From a virus: a DNA stretch of 64,000 nucleotides. This document shows positions 24,197 to 33,903 of the stretch, piece after piece; within the stretch, counting starts at the first letter, position 1, and every line of letters starts with the position of its first letter. The notes under the pieces were generated by a model. That model searched no databases, was not told the DNA's origin, and was given only the letters and a program-made list of their open reading frames with translations. Made by a program: the position numbers and the translations under genes. The stretch lies in IMG/VR virus record IMGVR_UViG_3300044712_001509, positions 1 through 64,000 of that record. The stretch is one strand, 5' to 3'.

Positions 24197-25801
24197 GTGG
24201 CCGGCAAGAAGCTGTCTTGGATCTTCGAGCTGATCGATAAGATGACCGGCCCCGGCCGGCGCATCAACGACACGCTCAAGAAGACCGACGAGACGCTCGA
24301 ACGCGTCACCGGCAAGGCGAAGAAGCACACCGACGCGCTCGGGCGCGCGGCGGGCGCGACCCGCAAGCTCGGGGACGCGCACCGTCACGCCGGCATCGAG
24401 GGCGACCACTTCTTCCGCAAGCTCACCGCCTGGTACCTCGGGGTCCAGGCGTTCCAGGGCACGGTCGTGGGGATCGCGGAGTCCCTGCTCCGGCTCCCCT
24501 ACGCGTTCGCGAAGGCGGGCGTCGCCGCGGCATCGTTCAAAGAGAACACGATGCTGGGGCTCAACATGATGCTGCGCGACCCCAAGAAGTCGAAGGCCCT
24601 GTACGAGGAGGCCGTCAACTTCGCGGACATCTCGCCCTTCGAGACCCAGGAGACGCTCCAGTGGTACCGGCAACTCCTCGGAGCCATGGGGCCGAGCGGG
24701 CTCACGGGGATCGGCACGCCCGGCGGTACGCGGATCCTCAAGATTCTGGCCGGCCTCGGCGACATTGCGTCCACGCAGCCCTCCCCGTCCCTCGCGATGG
24801 GGCGGATCCTGATGCAGGTCACGCAGATGCTCAACAAGCCGCACGCGCTGATGTCGGACTTGCGCGTGATGGCTGAGTCGGGCCTTCCCCTGAACGCGAT
24901 GTACGGGAAGCTCGCGCAGCGGCACGGCATCACGCTGGCGGAAGCGCAGTCGTCCAAGTGGGAGGGCAAGTTCGGGTCGGCGGAGGCGCTCCAGGCGATC
25001 CTCGAGGTCTCCGCGGAGCGGTTCGGGGGCGGCGTGCTGGGCGGCGGCATGGGCCCGGCGTCGCACACCCTCACCGGCCTGTGGTCGACCCTTGTCTCGC
25101 GGCCGTACCGCATGATGGAGGACCTCGGGAACACCGCCGGCTTCAAGTCGATGAAGGCGGCGCTCGAGAACCTCGTCGCCGTCCTCGACCCGGCGTCGCC
25201 CTCGGGCAAGCGGATCAAGGCCAACGTCGAGCTTCTCTTCGACAAGATCCTGGGCGGCGTCTTCAACCGGTTCCAGGACCCCAAGTCGGTCGAGGCGTGG
25301 GTCAACAGCGTGCTCGACGGCCTCACCAAGATCATCCCGCGCATGGAGGCGCTGGCGAAGGCGGTCGGGTCGATCGCGGAGAACCTCGGGAAGATCGGCA
25401 CGGCGAGCAAAATCTGGTCGGAGGAGGGGCCGTTCACGGGGCTGTGGAACGCCATCGTCGCAGAGCGCCGAGCGAAGGGCGGCGCCGTGAGCGGCGGCGA
25501 GATCCCCGAGACGATCGCGAACCTGCGCCGGCTCTACGGCCAGAAGTCCCTCACGCCGTGGGATCGCGTGATGCTGCAGCAGTACGAGGCCCGCGCGCGC
25601 GAGCTCGGGATCCCGATGCAGAATTTCGGCTTCCCCGCGCCGACTTCCACTCCCGCGGAGAAGAAGCCCACCGGGTTCAACAACGAGGGCGGGATCCACA
25701 TCCACATCGACGGGGCGCAGGACCCGCGCGCCGTCGCTGACGAGCTCGAGGACCGCCTCGCCTCGCTCACCGAGCGTTGGGCGATCGGGGCGGGTGCGTG
25801 A
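24197..25801 (+). CDS. Tail tape measure protein
   Basis: 534 residues, so a fairly short tail, perhaps 75-80 nm at about 1.5 A per residue. Helical N-terminus (FELIDKMTGPGRRINDTLKK), hydrophobic patches (FQGTVVGIAESLLRLPYAF), and a TMP-like core with GLNMMLRDPKKSKALYEEAV and VMAESGLPLNAMYGKLAQRHG. The C-terminus has a HIHIDGAQDPRAVADELEDR segment typical of baseplate-anchored ends. GTG at 24197, five bases after the chaperone stop. Confidence 0.88.
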   Translation: MAGKKLSWIFELIDKMTGPGRRINDTLKKTDETLERVTGKAKKHTDALGRAAGATRKLGDAHRHAGIEGDHFFRKLTAWYLGVQAFQGTVVGIAESLLRLPYAFAKAGVAAASFKENTMLGLNMMLRDPKKSKALYEEAVNFADISPFETQETLQWYRQLLGAMGPSGLTGIGTPGGTRILKILAGLGDIASTQPSPSLAMGRILMQVTQMLNKPHALMSDLRVMAESGLPLNAMYGKLAQRHGITLAEAQSSKWEGKFGSAEALQAILEVSAERFGGGVLGGGMGPASHTLTGLWSTLVSRPYRMMEDLGNTAGFKSMKAALENLVAVLDPASPSGKRIKANVELLFDKILGGVFNRFQDPKSVEAWVNSVLDGLTKIIPRMEALAKAVGSIAENLGKIGTASKIWSEEGPFTGLWNAIVAERRAKGGAVSGGEIPETIANLRRLYGQKSLTPWDRVMLQQYEARARELGIPMQNFGFPAPTSTPAEKKPTGFNNEGGIHIHIDGAQDPRAVADELEDRLASLTERWAIGAGA

Positions 25802-26490
25802 TGGCGGACGACGCGAGCATCACCTCCCCGACCGCCGGCGCCTCGCCGCGCACGCCGTTCTGGGACCACGCCCCGGTCCGGCCCGACGAGACCGGCGACC
25901 AAGACGTCTACGTCGAGTTCAACCCGCTGCGCCTCACCGACTGGGAGCGCGTGACGCTGGGCGGGATCGAACTCCCCGGCGTGTGCCGCGTCCGCACGCC
26001 CGGGCGCCAGCGCCGGGTCGACGTGGCGAACGCGCCCGGCGAGGACGTCTCGGCGCTCATCGACGTCGGGGCAATGGCGGCCGAGGTGGTCATCTCCTGC
26101 ACCATGTGGACCCCGTCGCACCTGGCGCGGTGGGAGAATTTCTGCGAGGTCGCCCGCGAGTGGTTCGGCGCGGCCTCCGCGGCGGTGGCGGCCACGGCGG
26201 CGGGCGAGAAGACGCCGCCCCCGGCGATGGACGTCTACCACCCCGGGCTCGCGCTGGTGGGCGTGACTTCGCTCTACCTGCGGCAGGTCAGCCCCCCGGA
26301 GCCGGGCGCCGTCACCGGGACGATGACGGCGACGATCACGGCCGTGGAGTGGCGCCACCGCCCGAAGCCGAAGAAGAACCAGGCGGTGAAGACGGTCGAC
26401 ATCTCGCTCGACGGCCTCGACAAGAAGAGCATCGCGAAGGAGCTCCAGCCGAAGGCGTCCACGCCCTCGCAGACCGAGGTCAAGCCGTGA
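25801..26490 (+). CDS. Baseplate/tail protein after tape measure (229 aa)
   Basis: Mixed alpha/beta with Pro-rich ends. It is located where Mu encodes its DNA-circularisation/LysM-type baseplate initiator. GTG-ATG pair at the start overlaps the tape-measure stop; I chose the ATG. The middle (ERVTLGGIELPGVCRVRTPG, SHLARWENFCEVAREWFG) gives no firm family. Confidence 0.6.
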   Translation: MADDASITSPTAGASPRTPFWDHAPVRPDETGDQDVYVEFNPLRLTDWERVTLGGIELPGVCRVRTPGRQRRVDVANAPGEDVSALIDVGAMAAEVVISCTMWTPSHLARWENFCEVAREWFGAASAAVAATAAGEKTPPPAMDVYHPGLALVGVTSLYLRQVSPPEPGAVTGTMTATITAVEWRHRPKPKKNQAVKTVDISLDGLDKKSIAKELQPKASTPSQTEVKP

Positions 26491-27644
26491 GCGCCGTCAC
26501 CGTCAACGGCCGGGCCGCCCTCTGGGGCGAGTTCCACCTGCCGCGCATCGGCGTGTGGTACGGGGACTTCGGCCTCGCCCGCGACACCGAGGCCCTGGCG
26601 CTCACCGGCGCCGTCGAGGTGCAGATCGGCTCCCTGATCTGGCGGGGGACGGTCCGCCGCTCGGGCGAGAACAAGGGCGCGATCGTCGCGCGGGTGGTCG
26701 GCGGCGGCGACGGCCTCCGCACCACGGTCCCGGCGAAGGCGTACCAGGGCGTCCCGATCCGGATCCCGCTCGAGGAACTCCTCGCCGAGGTCGGCGAGAC
26801 TCTGGCGCCGACGACCGACCCGACGTTCCTCGCGACCGTCCTGCCTCAGTGGACGCGCACCGAGGGCCCAGCGAGCGCCGCGCTGACCGACCTCCTCGAC
26901 GCCGGCAACGCGGCGGCCTGGCGCATCCTGCGGGACGGGACCCTCTGGATCGGCTCCGAGACGTGGCGGCCGAGCGAGATCATCGCCTACACCTACCTGC
27001 AGAACAGCCCCGGAGCCGGGTTCATCGACATCAGCCCCCAGGGCGATCCCGCGATCTTCCCCGGGGAGGTCTTCCGGGACAGGCCCGTCTCCACGGTCAT
27101 CCACCGCCTGTCCGGCCGCAGGTTCCGGACGCGGATCTGGGTCGAGGACTACCTCGACGCCACCACGGACCGGATCCGGGCCGGGATCTCCGCGTTCGTG
27201 AAGTCGCAGCTCCCCAACTTCGACTTCCTCGCGGCGCACTGGGCGCGCGTCGTGGCGCAGAACGCGGACGGCACCCTCGAGCTCGTGCCGGACGACAGCC
27301 GGATCCCGGGCCGCTCCAACGTGCCGATCCGCTACGGCGTCCCCGGGGTGAAGGCGACCGTCGCGCCGGGCGCGCGCGTCCTCCTCGAGTTCGCCGGCGG
27401 CGATCCCTCCAAGCCGTTCGCGACGGTGTGGGAGTCGGCCGCCGTGACGAAGATGGAGATCACCGCGACCGAGGTGGACGTCACCGCGACGACCGTGAAG
27501 GTGGACGCCACCCAGGTCACCATCAACAGCGGCGTGCTGCCGGTGGCGAAGGAGGGGAGCGCGCTGGCGGGGACCGCCGGCCCCTTCGCCATCGTCGGAA
27601 CCGTCGCCGTGGGCGCCGGGTCTCCCACCGTGAGGGTGCCCTAA
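26487..27644 (+). CDS. Baseplate hub with C-terminal spike-like segment
   Basis: 385 residues. The first 250 look like a gpD/gp44-type hub (VQIGSLIWRGTVRRSGENKG, VIHRLSGRRFRTRIWVEDYL). After residue 250 an OB-fold-like strand set (HWARVVAQNADGTLELVPDD, GARVLLEFAGGDPSKPFATV) is followed by short T/V repeats (TATEVDVTATTVKVDATQVT) typical of trimeric beta-helical spikes. Hub and puncturing spike thus seem fused. GTG start overlaps the previous stop. Confidence 0.75.
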   Translation: MSAVTVNGRAALWGEFHLPRIGVWYGDFGLARDTEALALTGAVEVQIGSLIWRGTVRRSGENKGAIVARVVGGGDGLRTTVPAKAYQGVPIRIPLEELLAEVGETLAPTTDPTFLATVLPQWTRTEGPASAALTDLLDAGNAAAWRILRDGTLWIGSETWRPSEIIAYTYLQNSPGAGFIDISPQGDPAIFPGEVFRDRPVSTVIHRLSGRRFRTRIWVEDYLDATTDRIRAGISAFVKSQLPNFDFLAAHWARVVAQNADGTLELVPDDSRIPGRSNVPIRYGVPGVKATVAPGARVLLEFAGGDPSKPFATVWESAAVTKMEITATEVDVTATTVKVDATQVTINSGVLPVAKEGSALAGTAGPFAIVGTVAVGAGSPTVRVP

Positions 27645-27645
27645 G

Positions 27646-28167
27646 ATGCCCCTCGTCCTCGCCGGCGCTTCCGACTGCTCCACCGGGCTTGCGAAGCGGG
27701 TCTATGACCAGCTCCTCGGCGACACCGCGCGGAACGGGCTCCAGGGGAACACGCCGCCGGCCGACTGGCACGACATCATCCGGGCGATCTGCTACGCCGC
27801 GGCGAAGGGCGTCGCCGACGAGGTGAACGCGCGGAGTTCGCGCGCCACCGCCGCGGTGACCGGAGGCGCGCCCGGCAGCGTCGCCCTCGCCGGCGCCGCC
27901 GAGGGGATCTCGGGCGTCTCCCTCGAGACCGTCAACGCCTTCCGCTGCGTCCGGTTCACGTTCGCGACGGCGATGACGGACACCGACTACGTCGCGGTGC
28001 CCTGCGAGGACTTCTCGGCGGGGCTCCCGGGCAACTCGTCCCGCGCGCTCTACATCGCCGAGAAGGCGGAGGGCTACGTCTCGATCGGCTGGTACGCGAC
28101 GGGCTCCGAGGCATTCGACCACATCGACGGATGGTCGCACCGCGTCGCCGTCCTGGTGGTGAGGTGA
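27646..28167 (+). CDS. Hypothetical baseplate-region protein (173 aa)
   Basis: The first 70 residues are helical (DWHDIIRAICYAAAKGVADE); the remainder is a beta-sandwich-like strand series (FRCVRFTFATAMTDTDYVAV, SVGW-type aromatic strands). This is the look of a small receptor-binding or gp10-like baseplate module. No firm family. Confidence 0.55.
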   Translation: MPLVLAGASDCSTGLAKRVYDQLLGDTARNGLQGNTPPADWHDIIRAICYAAAKGVADEVNARSSRATAAVTGGAPGSVALAGAAEGISGVSLETVNAFRCVRFTFATAMTDTDYVAVPCEDFSAGLPGNSSRALYIAEKAEGYVSIGWYATGSEAFDHIDGWSHRVAVLVVR

Positions 28168-28169
28168 CC

Positions 28170-28640
28170 ATGGACTCCGACTACGGCGTCGACATCTCCG
28201 CGACCTCGGGACTGGACCCCAACTTCACGCTCGTGAGCGGGACGCGCGTCGTGTGCGAGGCGCTGTTCCGCCGGCTCACCACCCCCCGCGGCGAACTCTT
28301 CTACGCCCCGAGCTACGGGAAGGACGTCCGCGAGTTCCTCAACGGTCGGGTCGACCAGCGCCGGCTCGACGCCGCGCGCGCGTCCATCGAGGCCGAGTGC
28401 CGGAAGGATGACCGGGTCGACACGGTGAAGGCGGCGCTCGCCTTCGACCCACGGACGGAGAAGCTCCGGATCCGGATCGAGGGCACCACGGCGGCCGGCC
28501 CGTTCACGCTCACCATGTCCGTCACCGCGTTCGCGGCGACGATCGAAGTGGCGCCGCTCGAGGTCGCCGCCCCCGCCGCCGCGGCCGCCACCACCGAGCC
28601 CAACACCACGATCATCTACGCGGAGGGGGGGCTCTACTGA
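28170..28640 (+). CDS. Baseplate wedge protein, gp25/GpW-like (Mu gp46)
   Basis: 156 residues. VCEALFRRLTTPRGELFYAP, YGKDVREFLNGRV and a C-terminal strand region match the gp25-like wedge lysozyme-fold family that seeds the sheath. Ends in an Ala-rich tail, and its stop is joined by TGATG to the tailspike gene. Confidence 0.82.
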   Translation: MDSDYGVDISATSGLDPNFTLVSGTRVVCEALFRRLTTPRGELFYAPSYGKDVREFLNGRVDQRRLDAARASIEAECRKDDRVDTVKAALAFDPRTEKLRIRIEGTTAAGPFTLTMSVTAFAATIEVAPLEVAAPAAAAATTEPNTTIIYAEGGLY

Positions 28641-30415
28641 TGGGCATCTTCGCGCGAAAGGTGCGGCTGCGGACGCTGGGCGCCGGCGACAACCCGGACC
28701 AGTTTCCGCTCGCCTCCGACTTCAACGCCATCCTCGACCACACCGAGGGATGGGCGAACGCGAGGCGACACGCCGCGGGCGATGGCGTCGCCGACGACAC
28801 GCAGGGCCTCCGGGACGCGAACACGGAGGCCGCGGGGCGCCACCTGATGATCCCGGCGGGGACGCACGTCGTGTCCGACGACGTCACGTTCACGTGCCAC
28901 GTGCAGATGCTCAAGGGCGCCGTGCTGCAGATCGCGAGCGGCAAGACGGTGACCTTCAACGGCGGGTTCTCGGCCGGGGTCGACCCCGTCTTTTCTGGCG
29001 GCGGGACGGTCGTCTTCGCGAGAGCCCACACCACCGTCGGGCACCCGGAGTGGTGGGGGGCGGTTGCTGGCCCGGGCGATACCACCACCGCCGAGGCGAA
29101 CCTTGTCGCGTTCCAGAAGGCGGTCGCGGCCCTTCCCGTGGTGCAACTCCAGGCGGCGGACTACTTCATCAGCAACACGCTCGCGATTCCGGTCTCGCAC
29201 CGAGTGCTGCGCGGCCACTCGCGTCGGTGGGCGCCCACGCTTCCCGCGACGCGACTCATCGTCAAGGGAGGGACCGCCGACGTGCTGCTCGTGGGCACCG
29301 CGGCGGATCCGGGCAGCATCAACGGGTACGTGACGTGTGTCGAGGTCCGCGACCTCGACCTGGCGCGCGATGCCGCCCCCACGCCGCCACCGATCGGTCA
29401 GGACACCTCCGGGCCCGCCGGCATGCGGATCCAGCACGCCCTCCTCACCGTCGTCGAGCGCGTCCAGAGCACGGATAGCTACCTGGGGTTCATCGCCTAC
29501 GCGACCGTGAGGACGGCCTTTCGCTACGCGCACGCGAAGCGAGACTCCGCGGGATCCTCGCCGACAAACGACAAGTTCTATGGCTTCTTCCTCGACGGCA
29601 CGGCGCCGAACAACGGCGCGGCCGGGGGGAACGCCTCGACGTACCTGACCGACTGCTCGGTCGAGTTGACCATCGGATCGCTGAGCGACTCGTACGGTTT
29701 CGCGCTCTCGGGCAAGCCGGTGGACACGTTCGTTCTGCGCCCCGAGACGCTGGGCGTCAGCACCGGGATCATCATCACCGGGGACTCGAGTCCGTCCGGG
29801 AACGTCGACGTGCACATCACGGACGCGATCGTCGACGGGTTCGGATCTCACGGTCTGTACATCTCGGGCGTGGGGAACTGGGGCGCCATCGATGTGAAGG
29901 GCGGGTACTTCGCGCCATCGGGCGGCGCCTCGACCACGTACGGGATCAGGGTGGTCGGCACGACCGGGATGATCGCGCTCACGAACAACCAGACGGCCTG
30001 CTCGCCGAACAGCCTGTGCATGGGGCTGTACATCGAAGACTCGCAGGGGGTCGTCGCGCGCTCGAACATGCACATGGGGTCGAACCGCCCGATCATCCTC
30101 GACGCCTCCTCGAGTTGCGTGGTCGAGGACATCATCGCGAACCCGGGCCAGACCCCGACCCAGGCCGCCGTGTGCCTCATCAACGCGAGCACCAGGAACA
30201 GGATCGCCCCCGTGGTCAAGGGCCAGAGCGCCAACAAGTTCCCGCAGGGCGTCAACCTGATGAGCACCGGTAACGAGTACAACGAGATCAACTGCACCGG
30301 CATCGACCCCGCGGCCATCACCGGGGGCGCCACGGACAAGTTGCACATCAACGGGAGCGCGGTCACCACGACCGGGCTTTCCGGAACGAACCTCGTCTCC
30401 GGGGTGATGGCGTGA
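28640..30415 (+). CDS. Tailspike with pectate-lyase-like beta-helix
   Basis: 591 residues. A short N-terminal anchor is followed by GDGVADDTQGLRDAN, the classic entry to right-handed beta-helix tailspikes that bind or degrade surface polysaccharide, and long runs of strand-turn repeats (SSSCVVEDIIANPG, NSLCMGLYIEDSQG). It is inserted between the gp25 and gpJ baseplate genes, an uncommon place for a receptor-binding gene. The local GC looks slightly lower than in its neighbours, hinting at acquisition. Confidence 0.82.
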   Translation: MGIFARKVRLRTLGAGDNPDQFPLASDFNAILDHTEGWANARRHAAGDGVADDTQGLRDANTEAAGRHLMIPAGTHVVSDDVTFTCHVQMLKGAVLQIASGKTVTFNGGFSAGVDPVFSGGGTVVFARAHTTVGHPEWWGAVAGPGDTTTAEANLVAFQKAVAALPVVQLQAADYFISNTLAIPVSHRVLRGHSRRWAPTLPATRLIVKGGTADVLLVGTAADPGSINGYVTCVEVRDLDLARDAAPTPPPIGQDTSGPAGMRIQHALLTVVERVQSTDSYLGFIAYATVRTAFRYAHAKRDSAGSSPTNDKFYGFFLDGTAPNNGAAGGNASTYLTDCSVELTIGSLSDSYGFALSGKPVDTFVLRPETLGVSTGIIITGDSSPSGNVDVHITDAIVDGFGSHGLYISGVGNWGAIDVKGGYFAPSGGASTTYGIRVVGTTGMIALTNNQTACSPNSLCMGLYIEDSQGVVARSNMHMGSNRPIILDASSSCVVEDIIANPGQTPTQAAVCLINASTRNRIAPVVKGQSANKFPQGVNLMSTGNEYNEINCTGIDPAAITGGATDKLHINGSAVTTTGLSGTNLVSGVMA

Positions 30416-30473
30416 GGCGCCGCCTCGCCACGCCCCGCTCCTCCGTGCCACGGTTGGTGGTTGGGGATCTGAC

Positions 30474-31595
30474 ATGACCACGCTCGCGGAACTGACCACG
30501 CCGACCACCGAGGACGCCGAGTTCGCGTCGCTCCTCGCCGTCTTCGCCGCGCGCAACTTCCCGGTCACGACCTGGCGCGACGGCGATGTCGCGTACACGC
30601 TCGCCCGCGCCGACGCGAAGGCGCTCGCCGAGTTCACGACGCTGCGCCAGGCCATCGCCGCGGGGACGCTGCTGCGGTCTGCACTCGATCTGGGCCTCTC
30701 GGACTGGCTCACGCTCCGTGCCGCCGAGGGATTCAACGTGACCCGCAACGCGGCCGTGGCGACGAAGGGCACCGTCCACCTCGTTGCCGCGGCCGACGCC
30801 GGGCCCTACACGATCACCCCGGGCCAGCTCCGTTTCGCCTCCACGGGGGGGCTCCGGTTCCAGAGCGCGAATACCGCGAACGTGACGCTGGCGAAGGGCG
30901 GGACCCTCGACGTTGCGGTCCAGGCGGAGAGCCCGGGCGCGGCCTACAACGTCGCGAACGGCACGATCGCGACCATGCTGACGCCGCTCGCCGGCGTGAC
31001 CTGCTCGAACCCCGACGCGGGGAGCGGGACCTGGATCACGACCTCCGGCGTCGATCAGGAGTCGGACGCCTCGTTGGTCTCGAGGTGCGAGGCGCGGTGG
31101 CCGGAGTCCGGGTTCGGTTCGCCTGGCGCCTCCTACGACCTCTGGGCGCGCACCGCGGACCCGACCATCACCCGGACCAAGGTGGCCGCCTCGGGCACGG
31201 TCGCGGGCCAGGTGGACGTCTTCGTCGCCGGCGTGGCGGGCCCGGTGGGCGCCGGCGCCGTCACGAACGCCCAGGACTACATCACGCCGCGGGCGCCTCT
31301 CGGGATCGTCCCCGTCGTCTCGAACGTCACCGCGACCGCGCTCTCGATCACCGCGACCCTCTACGGGAAGGCGCAGTACCAGGCTGCCGCCACGGCTGCG
31401 GCGACCTCGGCGATCCAGGCGCTCGTCGCCGCGACGGCGATCGAGGGGACCGTCTACGGCGCCGCCAAGATCGAGGCCCTGATGAGCCCAGAGGGCGTCG
31501 AGAACGCGGTTATTTCGGTGGGCGGCGGCGACACGGTCCTGACCGCCGGGCACGTCGCCACGCTCACGCTGAGCCTGTCGTGGAGCAACACCTAG
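30474..31595 (+). CDS. Baseplate J-like protein (Mu gp47)
   Basis: 373 residues. LRSALDLGLSDWLTLRAAEG, KGTVHLVAAADAGPYTITPG, SLVSRCEARWPESGFGSPGA and a final LTAGHVATLTLSLSW fit the gpJ/gp47 family of wedge proteins. The 58 bases upstream hold no clear promoter. Confidence 0.88.
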   Translation: MTTLAELTTPTTEDAEFASLLAVFAARNFPVTTWRDGDVAYTLARADAKALAEFTTLRQAIAAGTLLRSALDLGLSDWLTLRAAEGFNVTRNAAVATKGTVHLVAAADAGPYTITPGQLRFASTGGLRFQSANTANVTLAKGGTLDVAVQAESPGAAYNVANGTIATMLTPLAGVTCSNPDAGSGTWITTSGVDQESDASLVSRCEARWPESGFGSPGASYDLWARTADPTITRTKVAASGTVAGQVDVFVAGVAGPVGAGAVTNAQDYITPRAPLGIVPVVSNVTATALSITATLYGKAQYQAAATAAATSAIQALVAATAIEGTVYGAAKIEALMSPEGVENAVISVGGGDTVLTAGHVATLTLSLSWSNT

Positions 31596-31598
31596 CCC

Positions 31599-32333
31599 AT
31601 GCCAAACTTCGAGACGTACCAGAGCGTCGACCTTGCCCCGGGGTGGCTCCGGGACGAGTGGGGAACCGCCCTGCTCGGCGGACTCGGAGCCCGCAAGGAC
31701 GCTCACGTCGCGCTGCTCAAGGAGGCGGCGAAGTGCGGGGCCCCGAGCCTATGCCCCGCCGACGCCCTGGGACTGCTCGGCGCGGAGCGCGGCATCGACC
31801 GGGGCCTGACGGAGAGCGAGGCGTCCTACCGGGTCCGCGTGAAGGCAGCCTGGGACATCTGGCGATGGGCGGGAACGCCCTACGGCCTCCTCGCCGCGTT
31901 CTACTGGGCGGGATACCGCCCGACCTCGGGCAAGGTGATCCTGCAGACGCAGGGCGACTCGGTCGCGGGCGGGCACCAGTACGAGCTCCGCGCCGACTTC
32001 GATCCGGCGGTCCACGCGCCCGAGGATGCGGTGGTGGTCACGAGCCTGGGCGTGGTCCACCTCGGCGGAGCGCCGGCTGAGCTCTGGCAAGACTTCGGCG
32101 TCTTCTTCGTGCCACCCCTTCCGACCGCCTGGGACCCGAGCCCGCCCGCCGACGGATCGCTCGAGGTGAACGGCATCCGCTCGCTCATCACCCGGTGGAA
32201 GCCGGGGCACGAGCGGTGCGTGGTGCTCAAGGCGCTGCCCGGCCTCGCATGGGGGATCGGGTCCCACACCTGGGGCGACGGCTCGACGTGGGGGCAGGGC
32301 GCCTCCGAAACCGTCTGGACCCCGCCCACCTGA
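31599..32333 (+). CDS. Tail protein I-like baseplate protein (Mu gp48 position)
   Basis: 244 residues following gpJ, the conserved order J-I-fibre. LGLLGAERGIDRGLTESEASYRVRVKAAWDIWRWAGTPYG, cut here, is the recognisable core of tail protein I-type wedge proteins. The C-terminus is Trp/Gly-rich (HTWGDGSTWGQGASETVW) and may mediate fibre attachment. Confidence 0.78.
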   Translation: MPNFETYQSVDLAPGWLRDEWGTALLGGLGARKDAHVALLKEAAKCGAPSLCPADALGLLGAERGIDRGLTESEASYRVRVKAAWDIWRWAGTPYGLLAAFYWAGYRPTSGKVILQTQGDSVAGGHQYELRADFDPAVHAPEDAVVVTSLGVVHLGGAPAELWQDFGVFFVPPLPTAWDPSPPADGSLEVNGIRSLITRWKPGHERCVVLKALPGLAWGIGSHTWGDGSTWGQGASETVWTPPT

Positions 32334-32346
32334 TAGGAGCACGACC

Positions 32347-33141
32347 ATGTCGACGACCTACAGCGGCAACCCGGCGAGCGGCGCGCAGAGCCCCGCGATC
32401 CAGATCACGCGCCCCTCGGACGGGGATGCGCTCAACGCGGCCAGCATCAACGCGACGCTGCAGAAGATCGCCGACTACATCGCGTTTCTCCAGGCGCACG
32501 TGGCTCTGATCGACGTCGGTCAGAGTTTCACGGCCGCCCAGGCGTTCCTCGACGCCATCCAGCTCAGCAAGTCGGGCGACCAGTCGATCTTCAAGTATGG
32601 CAGCGGCGCGCTGGAGATCGGTACCCTCATCAACTCGGATCTCGGCTTCAAGACGAACGGCGTCACCAGGGCAGTCCTTCGCGCGTCGGATGGGCGGATC
32701 GGGTCGCTCGCCGATCCGGTTCAGAACCAGGACGCCGACACGATGGCGGCGCGGAACGCGGCGATCACGGCCGGGTTCAACATCTCGACCGCAGCGATCA
32801 CCCCGGGATCGAACTGGTCCGGGGCGCAGTCGATCGTCAAGAAGAGCGGTAGGACCGTCACGGTCATCATCTCCGCGATGGGAGGCGTCGGCGCCTCGTG
32901 GGGTTCCGTCGCCAACGTCCCGGCGGGCTTCCGACCCGGCGCGGACTGGGGATGGCGGTTCCGGGGTGCCATCATCAATTACACTGGGCCCGGGCATTCC
33001 TACGACGCAGACATCTCGATCGAGTCGAACGGAAACGTTTCCGTGGTGGGGTACGACAGCGGAACCGAGTACGCCCCTCCGTTCACCATCGCGAACAGCG
33101 TCGGCGTCCTCGCCTTCGCGACCTATCTGGCCGAGAACTAG
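32347..33141 (+). CDS. Tail fibre protein (264 aa)
   Basis: The N-terminal 60 residues (SDGDALNAASINATLQKIAD) form the baseplate-binding start seen in short fibres, followed by a shaft-like region and a beta-rich globular C-terminus (GRTVTVIISAMGGVGASW, DISIESNGNVSVVGYDSG). No adjacent fibre chaperone was found. Its stop shares CTAG with the convergent minus-strand lipoprotein gene. Confidence 0.78.
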   Translation: MSTTYSGNPASGAQSPAIQITRPSDGDALNAASINATLQKIADYIAFLQAHVALIDVGQSFTAAQAFLDAIQLSKSGDQSIFKYGSGALEIGTLINSDLGFKTNGVTRAVLRASDGRIGSLADPVQNQDADTMAARNAAITAGFNISTAAITPGSNWSGAQSIVKKSGRTVTVIISAMGGVGASWGSVANVPAGFRPGADWGWRFRGAIINYTGPGHSYDADISIESNGNVSVVGYDSGTEYAPPFTIANSVGVLAFATYLAEN

Positions 33142-33473
33142 TCCGCGATCGACGCGCACTGCTCCGTCCGGCTGTACTCGACGGAGATGTCCGGTCCCGT
33201 CCACGGGTCGGCTGCGCTGACGCGCGCGTAGTGCACGTAGAACCACCGCGCCGCCTGGCCGTCCACGCGCAGGCACTCCCAACCGCAGGTCACCTCGACC
33301 GCCGGCCCGCCCGGCGGGGCCTCATCGCGGACCGACGGCGCGTCGCACACGACCACTCCGCCGGTGACGCGCGAGACGGCGGCGGCCTTCGCGGAGAGCC
33401 CGCCGTGGACGTACTCGGTGCCACCGCACGCCACCATCGCCATCGCAGCCAGGGTCACGAGCGCCGTCTTCAT
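33138..33473 (-). CDS. Small lipoprotein (111 aa), moron
   Basis: Signal peptide with lipobox (LAAMAMVAC, Cys 16) followed by 95 residues with three further cysteines. It is transcribed against the late genes, so it could be expressed in the lysogen. Outer-membrane phage lipoproteins of this kind can block superinfection; that role is only an inference here. Confidence 0.72.
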   Translation of the reverse strand: MKTALVTLAAMAMVACGGTEYVHGGLSAKAAAVSRVTGGVVVCDAPSVRDEAPPGGPAVEVTCGWECLRVDGQAARWFYVHYARVSAADPWTGPDISVEYSRTEQCASIAD

Positions 33474-33536
33474 GTACCCACGCTAGCAGTACACGCGCGG
33501 CGCGTGAACCGCACATCCGTCCACGCCGCCCCCGAT

Positions 33537-33860
33537 CTAACCCTTCGGGCGTATCCGCTCTCGTAGGAGGCGGAGTTCGGCGAGGAGGTGGTCGACGCGG
33601 TCGCGGCGGTCAGGGCGGACATCCGGGCGGGGCCCGCGGGCGTCGCCGGGTAGGGCGAGCCACCGCGCCACCGCCGGCGCGAGCTCGCGCAGTTCATCGA
33701 GGAGCGCCAGCGCGCGGGCCTGGGGCTGGGTGAGGACGTTCTCGATGGGGATGGTCGCGCGGGCCTCCGCCGGCGCGCCGCGAGCGTCGGAGCCGCAGAA
33801 CCGGCACCGGAGGGCGCCCGCGGCGAGGTCGCGGCCGCAGCAGGGGCACCGGCATGGCAC
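33537..33860 (-). CDS. Zinc-ribbon hypothetical protein (107 aa)
   Basis: Starts with CRCPCCGRDLAAGALRCRFC, a double-zinc-ribbon module, then a helical Arg-rich tail. The GTG start lacks an obvious ribosome site. Possibly co-transcribed with the lipoprotein gene downstream. Function unknown. Confidence 0.55.
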   Translation of the reverse strand: MPCRCPCCGRDLAAGALRCRFCGSDARGAPAEARATIPIENVLTQPQARALALLDELRELAPAVARWLALPGDARGPRPDVRPDRRDRVDHLLAELRLLRERIRPKG

Positions 33861-33903
33861 GGGCCCACGGTAGCGAGGCGGGGGAGTCCGGGCAAGCCCC
33901 CGC

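Noticed and set aside
21700-24366. An 888-codon minus-strand frame across sheath and tube
   Set aside because: Antisense shadow; sheath, tube and chaperone are clear on the plus strand.
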